Source of the DNA: Dehalococcoidales bacterium
GTDB taxonomy: Bacteria > Chloroflexota > Dehalococcoidia > Dehalococcoidales > UBA5760
Reading direction: 5' to 3'
Length of the DNA: 6,167 nt
NCBI GenBank assembly: GCA_028717305.1
Contig: JAQUOC010000081.1
Coordinates: forward strand, 1-6,167
The notes under the pieces are model-generated. The model saw nothing but the letters and a program-made list of their open reading frames with translations. It searched no databases and was not told where the DNA came from. Shown here piece by piece: positions 1-5,601 of the stretch. Each line of letters begins with the position of its first letter. Positions within the stretch are counted from its first letter, which is position 1. A program made the translations under genes and the position numbers.

Positions 1-620
1 GGTGGTGGGAGTCTGTTGCCGCAGTATGTAATGAGCAAGATATTTGAGGTAACCGGTGGTGAGGCGATAGTGGTGACGGGGGTAGGGCAGCATCAGATGT
101 GGGCGGCGCAGCATTATTGTTATGACAGGCCGAACAGTTTGATATCGTCTGGTGGGTTAGGTACGATGGGGTTTGGGCTACCGGGGTCGATAGGGGCGAA
201 GATAGGCTGTCCGGACAGGACGGTCTGGTGTATAGATGGTGATGGTAGTTTTCAGATGACGATACAGGAGCTAGCCACGATGATGCAGGAGGGGCTGGCG
301 GTGAAGATAGCGATAATCAACAATGGTTATCTGGGGATGGTGAGGCAGTGGCAGCAGTTGTTTTATGAGAAGAGGTATGTAGCGACGCCGCTTTCTGGTC
401 CTGACTTTGTCAAGTTGGCGGAGGCATATGGTATACCGGCGGTGAGGGTGAAGAGGAGGGAAGAGGTAGTGCCGGCGGTTGAGCAAGCGATGGAGGAAGA
501 AGGGGCGTTTCTGATAGATTTTGTGGTAGAGCCGGAGGAGAATGTATATCCGATGGTGCCGCCTGGTGCGGCGCTGGCTGAGATTATGGACAGACCGAAG
601 GACAGAGAGGTAGCGGGATG
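1..620 (+). repeat. 620-bp perfect direct repeat, copy A
   Basis: Every base of 1-620 matches 1632-2251 (offset 1631); I compared the two copies line by line. The block encodes the PP domain of acetolactate synthase and ends on the G of the ilvN start codon. Beyond it, similarity continues with mismatches at 621, 623 and 628, then 55 identical bases (630-684 with 2261-2315), then increasing divergence through ilvN. The left limit of copy A is unknown because the window starts inside it or at its edge. There are no terminal inverted repeats, transposase gene or flanking target duplication, so it is a duplicated gene segment and not an insertion sequence. Confidence 0.97.
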
Positions 621-627
621 CCGGTGA
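1..627 (+). CDS. Acetolactate synthase large subunit, C-terminal part (cut by window edge)
   Basis: The frame is open from base 1 and the start lies upstream of the window. What is visible is the C-terminal PP domain of the catalytic subunit of acetolactate (acetohydroxyacid) synthase, which condenses two pyruvates, or pyruvate with 2-ketobutyrate, in valine, leucine and isoleucine synthesis. The signatures are GVGQHQMWAAQ, the GDG...NN motif that binds Mg and thiamine diphosphate, and the MVRQWQQLFYEKRY segment typical of this family. The reading frame ends with Cys-Arg-stop, two residues longer than the second copy, because the TGA used there is TGC here. Its last 10 bases overlap the next gene. 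Nearly all Ile codons are ATA and all Arg codons are AGG or AGA, unlike the neighbouring genes. It may be the tail of an intact ilvB, or a leftover or assembly duplicate of the second copy; the window cannot decide. The family assignment is certain. Confidence 0.9.
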   Translation, partial: GGGSLLPQYVMSKIFEVTGGEAIVVTGVGQHQMWAAQHYCYDRPNSLISSGGLGTMGFGLPGSIGAKIGCPDRTVWCIDGDGSFQMTIQELATMMQEGLAVKIAIINNGYLGMVRQWQQLFYEKRYVATPLSGPDFVKLAEAYGIPAVRVKRREEVVPAVEQAMEEEGAFLIDFVVEPEENVYPMVPPGAALAEIMDRPKDREVAGCR

Positions 628-893
628 CGAAACATACGCTGGTGGCTCTGGTGGAGGACAAGCCGGGGGTGCTCAACCGGATGGCAAGCGTGTTCCGTAG
701 GCGTGGTTTCAATATCGAGAGCATTAATGTTCTTGAGACAATCAATACGGAAAGCAGTGAGTTGCCCCATCTATCTCGTGTGGCCATTGTGGTTGGTGGT
801 TCAACCGCTATGCTGGAACAGCTGAGAAAGCATCTGGAAAACATCGTGGATGTAGTCAAGGTAACCGATATTACCACCAAGGGTATATATTGA
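618..893 (+). CDS. Acetolactate synthase small subunit, short ACT-only form
   Basis: This 91-aa protein is homologous to the N-terminal ACT domain of IlvN/IlvH, the regulatory subunit that activates the catalytic subunit and mediates feedback inhibition by valine. The effector-loop signatures are present: EDKPGVLNR (residues 13-21) and RRRGFNIESI (27-36). The chain stops after KVTDITTKGIY, where the full-length relative downstream continues into its C-terminal domain. I see no homology to that domain after the stop, so this is a clean end and not a simple nonsense mutation. Small subunits of about this size are known (E. coli IlvM and IlvN), so it can be functional. Compared with the 181-aa copy it has six extra residues around 37-45, between the FNIES strand and SSELPHLSR. 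The ATG at 618 is preceded by AGAGAGG (604-610) with 7-nt spacing and overlaps the ilvB end, suggesting translational coupling. Confidence 0.82.
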   Translation: MPVTKHTLVALVEDKPGVLNRMASVFRRRGFNIESINVLETINTESSELPHLSRVAIVVGGSTAMLEQLRKHLENIVDVVKVTDITTKGIY

Positions 894-998
894 CCGTTCT
901 GTAATTGAAGCGGTTGATTGGTGTGGTGATGCACTGACAATTCGGGTAAGGCAGTAAGTCCTGTATGTCTTGCTTGGGGATAAGCCGGAGAGACAGTA
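894..998 (+). other. Spacer between the two ilvBN modules
   Basis: This 105-bp stretch separates the short ilvN from the second ilvB. I see no small ORF with a ribosome binding site, no terminator hairpin with a T run and no convincing sigma-70 promoter. A TTGATT at 914-919 has only ACAATT 17 bp further on. The two modules are therefore probably cotranscribed, though a non-consensus promoter cannot be excluded. Confidence 0.5.
987..993 (+). promoter_or_regulatory. Ribosome binding site of second ilvB
   Basis: GGAGAGA lies upstream of the ATG at 999, with 8 nt between GGAG (987-990) and the start. It supports 999 over the in-frame ATG at 1005, which would be 14 nt away. It also shows that this ilvB has a genuine independent translation start after the short ilvN. 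Confidence 0.7.
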
Positions 999-2252
999 AT
1001 GAGAATGACGGGTGCCCAGATTATGTGTGAGAGCTTGGTGGAGGAGGGAGTGGAGGTCATCTTCGGCCTGCCTGGAGTACCGCTCATACCGCTGTTGGAT
1101 ACACTGCCACAATACCCCCAGATCCGTCATGTTCTGATGCGCCACGAACAGGGGGCGGCTCATGCCGCCGATGGCTATGCTAGGGTCAGCGGCAAGGTAG
1201 GCGTATGCCTGGCCACTTCCGGTCCAGGAGCTACCAACCTGGTAACCGGCATCGCCAATGCCTACCTGGACTCAGTGCCGTTGGTGGCGATAACCGGTCA
1301 GGTAGCCAGGCCCTTTATCGGTAAGGATTCCTTCCAGGAGACGGATATTACCGGTATCGTTTCACCGATTACCAAGGACAGCTTCCTTGTTCTCGATGTG
1401 GATTCACTGGCTGGGATTGTCAAGGAGTCTTTTTACATTGCCCGGACGGGACAGCCGGGGTCGGTTCTGATTGATATCCCGAAGGACGTTTTTACTGACC
1501 GGACGGAGTACTGCTATCCGGATGAGGTAAAATTACCCGGTTATAATCCGACTTTTGAGGAGCGTCCGGCCCGGGTTGATCAGGCGGCTGAAGTTATTGA
1601 TGAGGCGGAGCACTTGTTAGAGGATGCTGTAGGTGGTGGGAGTCTGTTGCCGCAGTATGTAATGAGCAAGATATTTGAGGTAACCGGTGGTGAGGCGATA
1701 GTGGTGACGGGGGTAGGGCAGCATCAGATGTGGGCGGCGCAGCATTATTGTTATGACAGGCCGAACAGTTTGATATCGTCTGGTGGGTTAGGTACGATGG
1801 GGTTTGGGCTACCGGGGTCGATAGGGGCGAAGATAGGCTGTCCGGACAGGACGGTCTGGTGTATAGATGGTGATGGTAGTTTTCAGATGACGATACAGGA
1901 GCTAGCCACGATGATGCAGGAGGGGCTGGCGGTGAAGATAGCGATAATCAACAATGGTTATCTGGGGATGGTGAGGCAGTGGCAGCAGTTGTTTTATGAG
2001 AAGAGGTATGTAGCGACGCCGCTTTCTGGTCCTGACTTTGTCAAGTTGGCGGAGGCATATGGTATACCGGCGGTGAGGGTGAAGAGGAGGGAAGAGGTAG
2101 TGCCGGCGGTTGAGCAAGCGATGGAGGAAGAAGGGGCGTTTCTGATAGATTTTGTGGTAGAGCCGGAGGAGAATGTATATCCGATGGTGCCGCCTGGTGC
2201 GGCGCTGGCTGAGATTATGGACAGACCGAAGGACAGAGAGGTAGCGGGATGA
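999..2252 (+). CDS. Acetolactate synthase large subunit lacking the central domain (mosaic)
   Basis: This 417-aa reading frame is an acetolactate synthase catalytic subunit, but the family is normally about 550-570 aa. The PYR domain (about 1-165) is intact: FGLPG near 22-26, the cofactor-activating Glu at E50 in RHEQGAAHAADGYARVSG, TSGPGATNLVTGIANAY, and SFQETDITGIVSPITKD. Residues 189-204 look like the first helix of the central domain. At residue 212 the sequence enters the 620-bp repeat and is immediately PP domain: GVGQHQMWAAQ (238-248), GDG (291-293), NN (318-319) and RQWQQ (326-330). The FAD-binding central domain, about 140-150 residues, is missing in frame. ATA supplies 2 of 15 Ile codons before residue 212 and 11 of 13 after it, so the two halves have different histories. 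Possible readings are an in-cell recombinant, a real two-domain PYR-PP enzyme, or an assembly artefact. Whether it has acetolactate synthase activity is doubtful. The TGA overlaps the next ATG as ATGA. Confidence 0.85.
   Translation: MRMTGAQIMCESLVEEGVEVIFGLPGVPLIPLLDTLPQYPQIRHVLMRHEQGAAHAADGYARVSGKVGVCLATSGPGATNLVTGIANAYLDSVPLVAITGQVARPFIGKDSFQETDITGIVSPITKDSFLVLDVDSLAGIVKESFYIARTGQPGSVLIDIPKDVFTDRTEYCYPDEVKLPGYNPTFEERPARVDQAAEVIDEAEHLLEDAVGGGSLLPQYVMSKIFEVTGGEAIVVTGVGQHQMWAAQHYCYDRPNSLISSGGLGTMGFGLPGSIGAKIGCPDRTVWCIDGDGSFQMTIQELATMMQEGLAVKIAIINNGYLGMVRQWQQLFYEKRYVATPLSGPDFVKLAEAYGIPAVRVKRREEVVPAVEQAMEEEGAFLIDFVVEPEENVYPMVPPGAALAEIMDRPKDREVAG
1632..2251 (+). repeat. 620-bp perfect direct repeat, copy B
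   Basis: This is the second copy of the block at 1-620, with no mismatch. Its first base is the first base of codon 212 of the 417-aa IlvB, and its last base is the G of the downstream ilvN ATG. The sequence immediately before it (1600-1631) is a junction between unlike codon-usage regimes. The perfect identity, including all synonymous sites, implies a very recent duplication, ongoing gene conversion, or duplication of one read set during assembly. Confidence 0.97.
2235..2252 (+). promoter_or_regulatory. ilvN ribosome binding site and ATGA stop-start overlap
   Basis: AGAGAGG (2235-2241) lies 7 nt before the ATG at 2249, and the ilvB stop TGA (2250-2252) overlaps that ATG. This decides 2249 as the start over the ATG at 2258, which would be 16 nt away. 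The overlap implies coupled translation of the two synthase subunits. In the first module the same site exists, but the stop has moved to 625-627. Confidence 0.72.
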
Positions 2253-2794
2253 CAGTGATGAAACATACGCTGGTGGCTCTGGTGGAGGACAAGCCGGGGG
2301 TGCTCAACCGGATGGTAAGCCTTTTTCGTAGGCGTGGTTTCAATATCGAGAGTATCGCCGTGGGGAGCAGTGAGTTGCCCCATCTATCCCGTATGACGAT
2401 TGTGGTAGGTGGCCCGGCTGACATTGTGGAGCAGGTCAGGAAGCAGTTGGACAAGGTGGTCGAAGTAATTAAGGTGACCGATATTACCGATAAGCGTATA
2501 CTGGCTCGGGAGTTAGCTTTGATTAAGGTAAAGGCTACCGCCTCTACCCGGAGCGAGATTATTGAGATTGTTGATATCTTTAAGGCCAATATTCTGGATG
2601 TATCCGCCGATTCGGTAGTGGTTGAGGTTACCGGGGATGAGGATAAGGTTAATTCATTATTTAATCTACTTCGTGGTTTTGGCGTTAGGGAGATGAGCCG
2701 TACAGGGCGTATAGCTACCACCAGGGGGAGTAAGATGCTGCCGGCGGAGGAAAGAATACCAGGATCGCAGAAGGGAAAGAAGGGTAAATCTTAG
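2249..2794 (+). CDS. Acetolactate synthase small (regulatory) subunit, full length
   Basis: This 181-aa protein matches the usual 160-180 aa of two-domain IlvN/IlvH. Residues about 6-80 are the ACT domain, with EDKPGVLNR (13-21), RRRGFNIESIAV (27-38) and SRMTIVVGG (47-55). Residues about 84-160 are the C-terminal small-subunit domain, with ARELALIKVKA, DIFKANILDVS, VVVEVTGDEDKV and the closing FGVREMSRTGRIATTRGS. A Lys-rich tail follows. It binds the catalytic subunit, raises its activity and makes it sensitive to valine. It is translationally coupled to the ilvB upstream. It shares 55 identical bases with the short ilvN (2261-2315 with 630-684), then diverges, and lacks that copy's six-residue insertion. 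The gene appears intact and ordinary, so the odd part of the module is its catalytic partner. Confidence 0.95.
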   Translation: MTVMKHTLVALVEDKPGVLNRMVSLFRRRGFNIESIAVGSSELPHLSRMTIVVGGPADIVEQVRKQLDKVVEVIKVTDITDKRILARELALIKVKATASTRSEIIEIVDIFKANILDVSADSVVVEVTGDEDKVNSLFNLLRGFGVREMSRTGRIATTRGSKMLPAEERIPGSQKGKKGKS

Positions 2795-2877
2795 AATTTT
2801 CGGTAGCGGAATGATAGATTCCATGTTTGGTGGGTAAGCTTATCCTGCAGTGGGATATCCTCACGGTCTATCCTGCT

Positions 2878-2900
2878 TCGTGGTAATAGCCATGGTTTTT
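2878..2900 (+). terminator. Weak terminator-like hairpin
   Basis: A 6-bp stem (2878-2883 with 2890-2895, two of the pairs being G-U) with a TAATAG loop is followed directly by five Ts (2896-2900). The layout is that of an intrinsic terminator or attenuator, but the stem is short and weak. It sits inside the span enclosed by the 2866/2954 inverted repeat. It may be coincidental. Confidence 0.2.
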
Positions 2901-3016
2901 AGAAAGGTTCATATCCGTCTCGTTGTCTTTTCTTGCCAGATACAGGGTAAAAGGGATAGACTTTAGTAAGTAGTATTGTCATAGTCGTCGCGTCTGCTGT
3001 TTTATTTAAATAATTT

Positions 3017-3024
3017 AAGGAGGT
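3017..3024 (+). promoter_or_regulatory. Strong Shine-Dalgarno of ilvC
   Basis: AAGGAGGT is fully complementary to the core anti-Shine-Dalgarno of 16S rRNA and lies 6 nt before the ATG at 3031. It is the strongest ribosome binding site in the window and is preceded by an A/T-rich stretch (3000-3016) likely to be unstructured. It fixes the ilvC start and implies high translation. Confidence 0.9.
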
Positions 3025-3030
3025 AAGGTT

Positions 3031-4026
3031 ATGGCAAAGATATACTATGACCGTGATTGTGATCTGAAGTTGCTTGAAGGAAAGGTGATAGGTGTTGTTG
3101 GTTTTGGTAGCCAGGGGCATGCTCATGCTCAGAATCTCAGGGATAGTGGTTGTCAGGTAATCGTGGCTGAAGCGGAAGGGACTCCGGGCTGGAAAGATGC
3201 CAAGGATGCCGGCTTTAAGGTATCGAGTGCTGTCGATGTGGCCAGAGAGGCCGATATTGTTATGATGCTGGCGCCGGATACCGTTCAGCCGGTTATCTAT
3301 AGGTCGATTGAGAAAGAGCTGGTTCCCGGCAACACCCTGATGTTTGCTCATGGTTTTAATATTCATTACGGGCAGATTGTCCCACCGGCGGGAATTGATG
3401 TGACCATGATAGCTCCTAAAGGCCCCGGTCATCTGGTCAGGCAACTATATACGGATAAGATAGGTATCCCGGCGTTGGTAGCGGTATATCAGGATGCATC
3501 GGGTCAGGCAAGGGATGTCGCACTTGCCTATGCTAAGGGTATCGGTGCCTCCCGGGCCGGCGTCCTCGAAACGACCTTTGCCGAAGAGACCGAGACCGAT
3601 CTTTTTGGTGAGCAGGCGGTGTTGTGTGGTGGTGTTTCCGCTCTGGTTAAGGCTGGCTTTGAGACACTGGTCGAGGCTGGTTATCAACCGGAGATAGCCT
3701 ACTTTGAGTGCTTTCATGAGATGAAGTTGATTGTCGACCTTATGTATCAGGGCGGCTTGGACTATATGCGCTACTCAATAAGCGATACCGCTGAGTATGG
3801 TGACTATACCCGGGGGCCTCGGGTTATCGATGAGTCGACCAAGGAAGAAATGGCGCAAATCCTGGCTGAGATTCAGGACGGCAGCTTCGCCAAGGAGTGG
3901 ATTTTGGAGAACCAGGCCAGTCGCCCGGTCTTTAATGCCCTGAGGCGTATGGATGCCGAGCACCTGATTGAAGAGGTAGGAGCAGAGCTGCGTCAGATGA
4001 TGCCGTGGCTAAAAGGAACTAAGTAA
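3031..4026 (+). CDS. Ketol-acid reductoisomerase, class I
   Basis: IlvC converts acetolactate or acetohydroxybutyrate into the dihydroxy acid by Mg-dependent alkyl migration and NAD(P)H reduction, the second common step of valine, leucine and isoleucine synthesis. At 331 aa it is the short class I form. The Rossmann motif GFGSQGHAHAQNL covers 24-36. The catalytic residues fall where class I enzymes have them: H107, K130, D190, E194, E226, E230 and S251, within AHGFNIH, APKGPGHLVR, EETETDLFGEQ, FECFHEMKLIVDLMYQGG and YSISDTAEYGD. The cofactor loop after the second strand is V45-AEAEGTPGW-54, where NADPH enzymes commonly have GLREGSKSW. The Arg and both Ser that hold the 2'-phosphate are Ala48, Thr51 and Gly53, and Glu47 is acidic, which suggests NADH use or relaxed specificity (inference). 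The C-terminal ASRPVFNALRRMD and MMPWLK are typical. The gene is intact, and leuA follows after 33 bp. Confidence 0.98.
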   Translation: MAKIYYDRDCDLKLLEGKVIGVVGFGSQGHAHAQNLRDSGCQVIVAEAEGTPGWKDAKDAGFKVSSAVDVAREADIVMMLAPDTVQPVIYRSIEKELVPGNTLMFAHGFNIHYGQIVPPAGIDVTMIAPKGPGHLVRQLYTDKIGIPALVAVYQDASGQARDVALAYAKGIGASRAGVLETTFAEETETDLFGEQAVLCGGVSALVKAGFETLVEAGYQPEIAYFECFHEMKLIVDLMYQGGLDYMRYSISDTAEYGDYTRGPRVIDESTKEEMAQILAEIQDGSFAKEWILENQASRPVFNALRRMDAEHLIEEVGAELRQMMPWLKGTK

Positions 4027-4059
4027 TCTTATCGGTTTACTTGAAGAGGGGATGGAGTA

Positions 4060-5583
4060 ATGATGGATCGAGTTATTATCTTCGATACCACCCTCCGGGA
4101 TGGAGAGCAGGCGGCAGGTGGGGCGCTTAATATCCACGAGAAATTGGAGATAGCCAAGCAGCTGGAGGATCTGGGGGTAGATGTTATCGAGGCTGGCTTT
4201 CCTTCTAGCTCACCGGGTGATTTTGAGGCGGTAAGCCTGGTTGCCCGGGAGGTCCGGGCTCCGGTGGTTTGCGCCCTGGCTCGGGCCCACCCCGATGATA
4301 TTGATAGTGCCTGGGAAGCGCTGAAAAAGGCCGGGCAGCCAAGAATACACGTGTTCCTTTCGGCTTCGGATATTCACCTTACTTATCAATTGAAGAAGAG
4401 CCGTGAGCAGGTCCTGCGGACTGCCCGTGATATGGTAGCCAGGGCTAAGCGGTATACCGGCGATATTGAGTTTTCCCCCATGGATGCCAGCCGGACTGAT
4501 CGGGAGTATTTGTATCAGATCGTGGCCGCTGTTATTGATGCCGGAGCTACTACAGTTAATATTCCGGACACCGTCGGCTATGCTATACCCGGTGAGTTTG
4601 GCGGCCTGATTGAGGGAATTTTTAAGAATGTACCCAACATCAGCCGGGCTGTTATTAGTGTCCACTGTCACAATGATCTGGGTCTGGCGGTAGCAAATAG
4701 TCTGGAAGCAGTCAGACGTGGGGCGAGGCAGGTGGAGTGTACCGTTAATGGCATCGGGGAACGGGCCGGCAACGCTTCGCTTGAGGAAGTGGTGATGGCG
4801 GTTAAGACTCGTAAGGATTTTTTCCATCTCTCCACCGGCGTTAATACCGAGCGGATCTACCGCTCAAGCCGGCTGGTGAGTGAAATGACCGGTTTTCCGG
4901 TGCAGCCCAATAAGGCAATCGTCGGTGCTAACGCCTTCCGACATGAGTCGGGTATTCACCAGGATGGCGTCATCAAGATGCCGATAACCTATGAAATAAT
5001 AGACCCGAGGACGGTTGGCATACCGGCCTCAAGCTTGGTGCTGGGTAAGCTCAGCGGTCGGCATGCCTTTCGGGAGCGGCTGGCGGAGCTGGGTTACAGT
5101 TTATCCGATGACGACCTGAGTCATGCCTTCGGTGTTTTTAAGGAGCTTGCCGATAAGAAGAAGGAGGTTACCGACCGGGATATTGAGTTCATCATCGCTC
5201 AGGAGTTACGTACTGCATCTGAAGCGTATCACCTCGACTGTGTCCAGGTATCCTGCGGTGATAAAGGCATACCCACCGCATCGGTCAGGCTGATTGGTCC
5301 CGATGGACAGGTATTGGCTGATGCAGCGCTGGGGGCTGGTCCCGTCGATGCGGTGTACAGGGCCATCAACCGGCTGGTGGGCGTGTCTAACCTGCTCACC
5401 GAGTTCAGTGTTAAGTCGGTAACCGGTGGTATTGATGCTATCGGTGAGGTGCTAATCCGGATAGAGAGCGATGGTGTGACCTATACGGGTCGTGGCGGTG
5501 ATACCGATATCATCGTTGCCAGCGCCAAGGCCTATATGAATGCCTTAAACAGGTTACTGGCGGCCAAGAAGGCGGCCAAATAA
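4060..5583 (+). CDS. 2-isopropylmalate synthase
   Basis: LeuA condenses 2-ketoisovalerate with acetyl-CoA, the committed step of leucine synthesis. The 507-aa length is normal for the bacterial LeuA type. The TIM-barrel catalytic domain (about 1-280) begins with FDTTLRDGEQ (8-17; D14 is a metal ligand). It contains FSPMDASRTD (138-147), NIPDTVGY (167-174), the metal-binding HCHNDLG (202-208; H202 and H204) and GIGERAGNASLEE (231-243; N238). The linker carries NAFRHESGIHQDG (291-303) and LVLGKLSGRHA (326-336). Residues about 370-507 are the leucine-sensing regulatory domain, ending with GRGGDTDIIVASAKAYMNALN. Met141 replaces the Glu usual in the FSPED motif, and Ala19 replaces the Pro of GEQSPG. 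An ATG at 4063 is an alternative start: GGAG (4054-4057) suits it better, while GAGGGG further up suits 4060. CimA and homocitrate synthase are less likely, given the LeuA-type motifs and the operon. Confidence 0.96.
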   Translation: MMDRVIIFDTTLRDGEQAAGGALNIHEKLEIAKQLEDLGVDVIEAGFPSSSPGDFEAVSLVAREVRAPVVCALARAHPDDIDSAWEALKKAGQPRIHVFLSASDIHLTYQLKKSREQVLRTARDMVARAKRYTGDIEFSPMDASRTDREYLYQIVAAVIDAGATTVNIPDTVGYAIPGEFGGLIEGIFKNVPNISRAVISVHCHNDLGLAVANSLEAVRRGARQVECTVNGIGERAGNASLEEVVMAVKTRKDFFHLSTGVNTERIYRSSRLVSEMTGFPVQPNKAIVGANAFRHESGIHQDGVIKMPITYEIIDPRTVGIPASSLVLGKLSGRHAFRERLAELGYSLSDDDLSHAFGVFKELADKKKEVTDRDIEFIIAQELRTASEAYHLDCVQVSCGDKGIPTASVRLIGPDGQVLADAALGAGPVDAVYRAINRLVGVSNLLTEFSVKSVTGGIDAIGEVLIRIESDGVTYTGRGGDTDIIVASAKAYMNALNRLLAAKKAAK

Positions 5584-5601
5584 CCCGGCGGGGTGTTTTA
5601 G

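Larger units (their letters stand above)
2795..3030 (+). other. Non-coding gap upstream of ilvC, possible leader
   Basis: This 236-bp gap is much wider than the other spacings in the locus. It contains TATCC at 2841, 2856, 2869 and 2912 and the complementary GGATA at 2853 and 2954. GGATATCC (2853-2860) is a perfect palindrome. GTCTATCC (2866-2873) and GGATAGAC (2954-2961) form an 8-bp perfect inverted repeat 80 nt apart. GGGTAAGCTTATCC (2832-2845) is a near-palindrome. These allow alternative pairings, as in an attenuator-type leader, but I recognise no known riboswitch or T-box. A 24-codon frame from ATG 2892 lacks a good ribosome binding site. An ilvC promoter may lie here; I could not identify one confidently. 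Confidence 0.4.

Noticed and set aside
1..2251. Repeat as the ends of a composite transposon or insertion sequence
   Set aside because: The repeats are coding PP-domain sequence with no transposase, terminal inverted repeats or target-site duplication between or beside them.
2832..2845. GGGTAAGCTTATCC near-palindrome as a stand-alone operator
   Set aside because: There is a single copy, it resembles no operator I know, and as RNA it has no loop. It is mentioned only as part of the leader region.
2892..2966. 24-codon frame upstream of ilvC (MVFRKVHIRLVVF...) as a branched-chain leader peptide
   Set aside because: Eight of 24 residues are Val, Leu or Ile, but they are not in a dense run. The ATG has no good ribosome binding site and no strong terminator follows.
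2976..3006. Possible promoter TTGTCA with TTTATT before ilvC
   Set aside because: The spacer is 19 bp, the -10 box is poor, and transcription would begin almost at the Shine-Dalgarno sequence.
2795..3030. T-box or known riboswitch upstream of ilvC
   Set aside because: I could not find a T-box bulge sequence (TGGN context), a specifier stem or a strong terminator.
4210..4827. Long antisense open frame (about 205 codons) opposite leuA, and similar ones opposite ilvB, ilvN and ilvC
   Set aside because: They lie wholly over well-recognised genes on the other strand, show no family motif and have no ribosome binding site or independent context.
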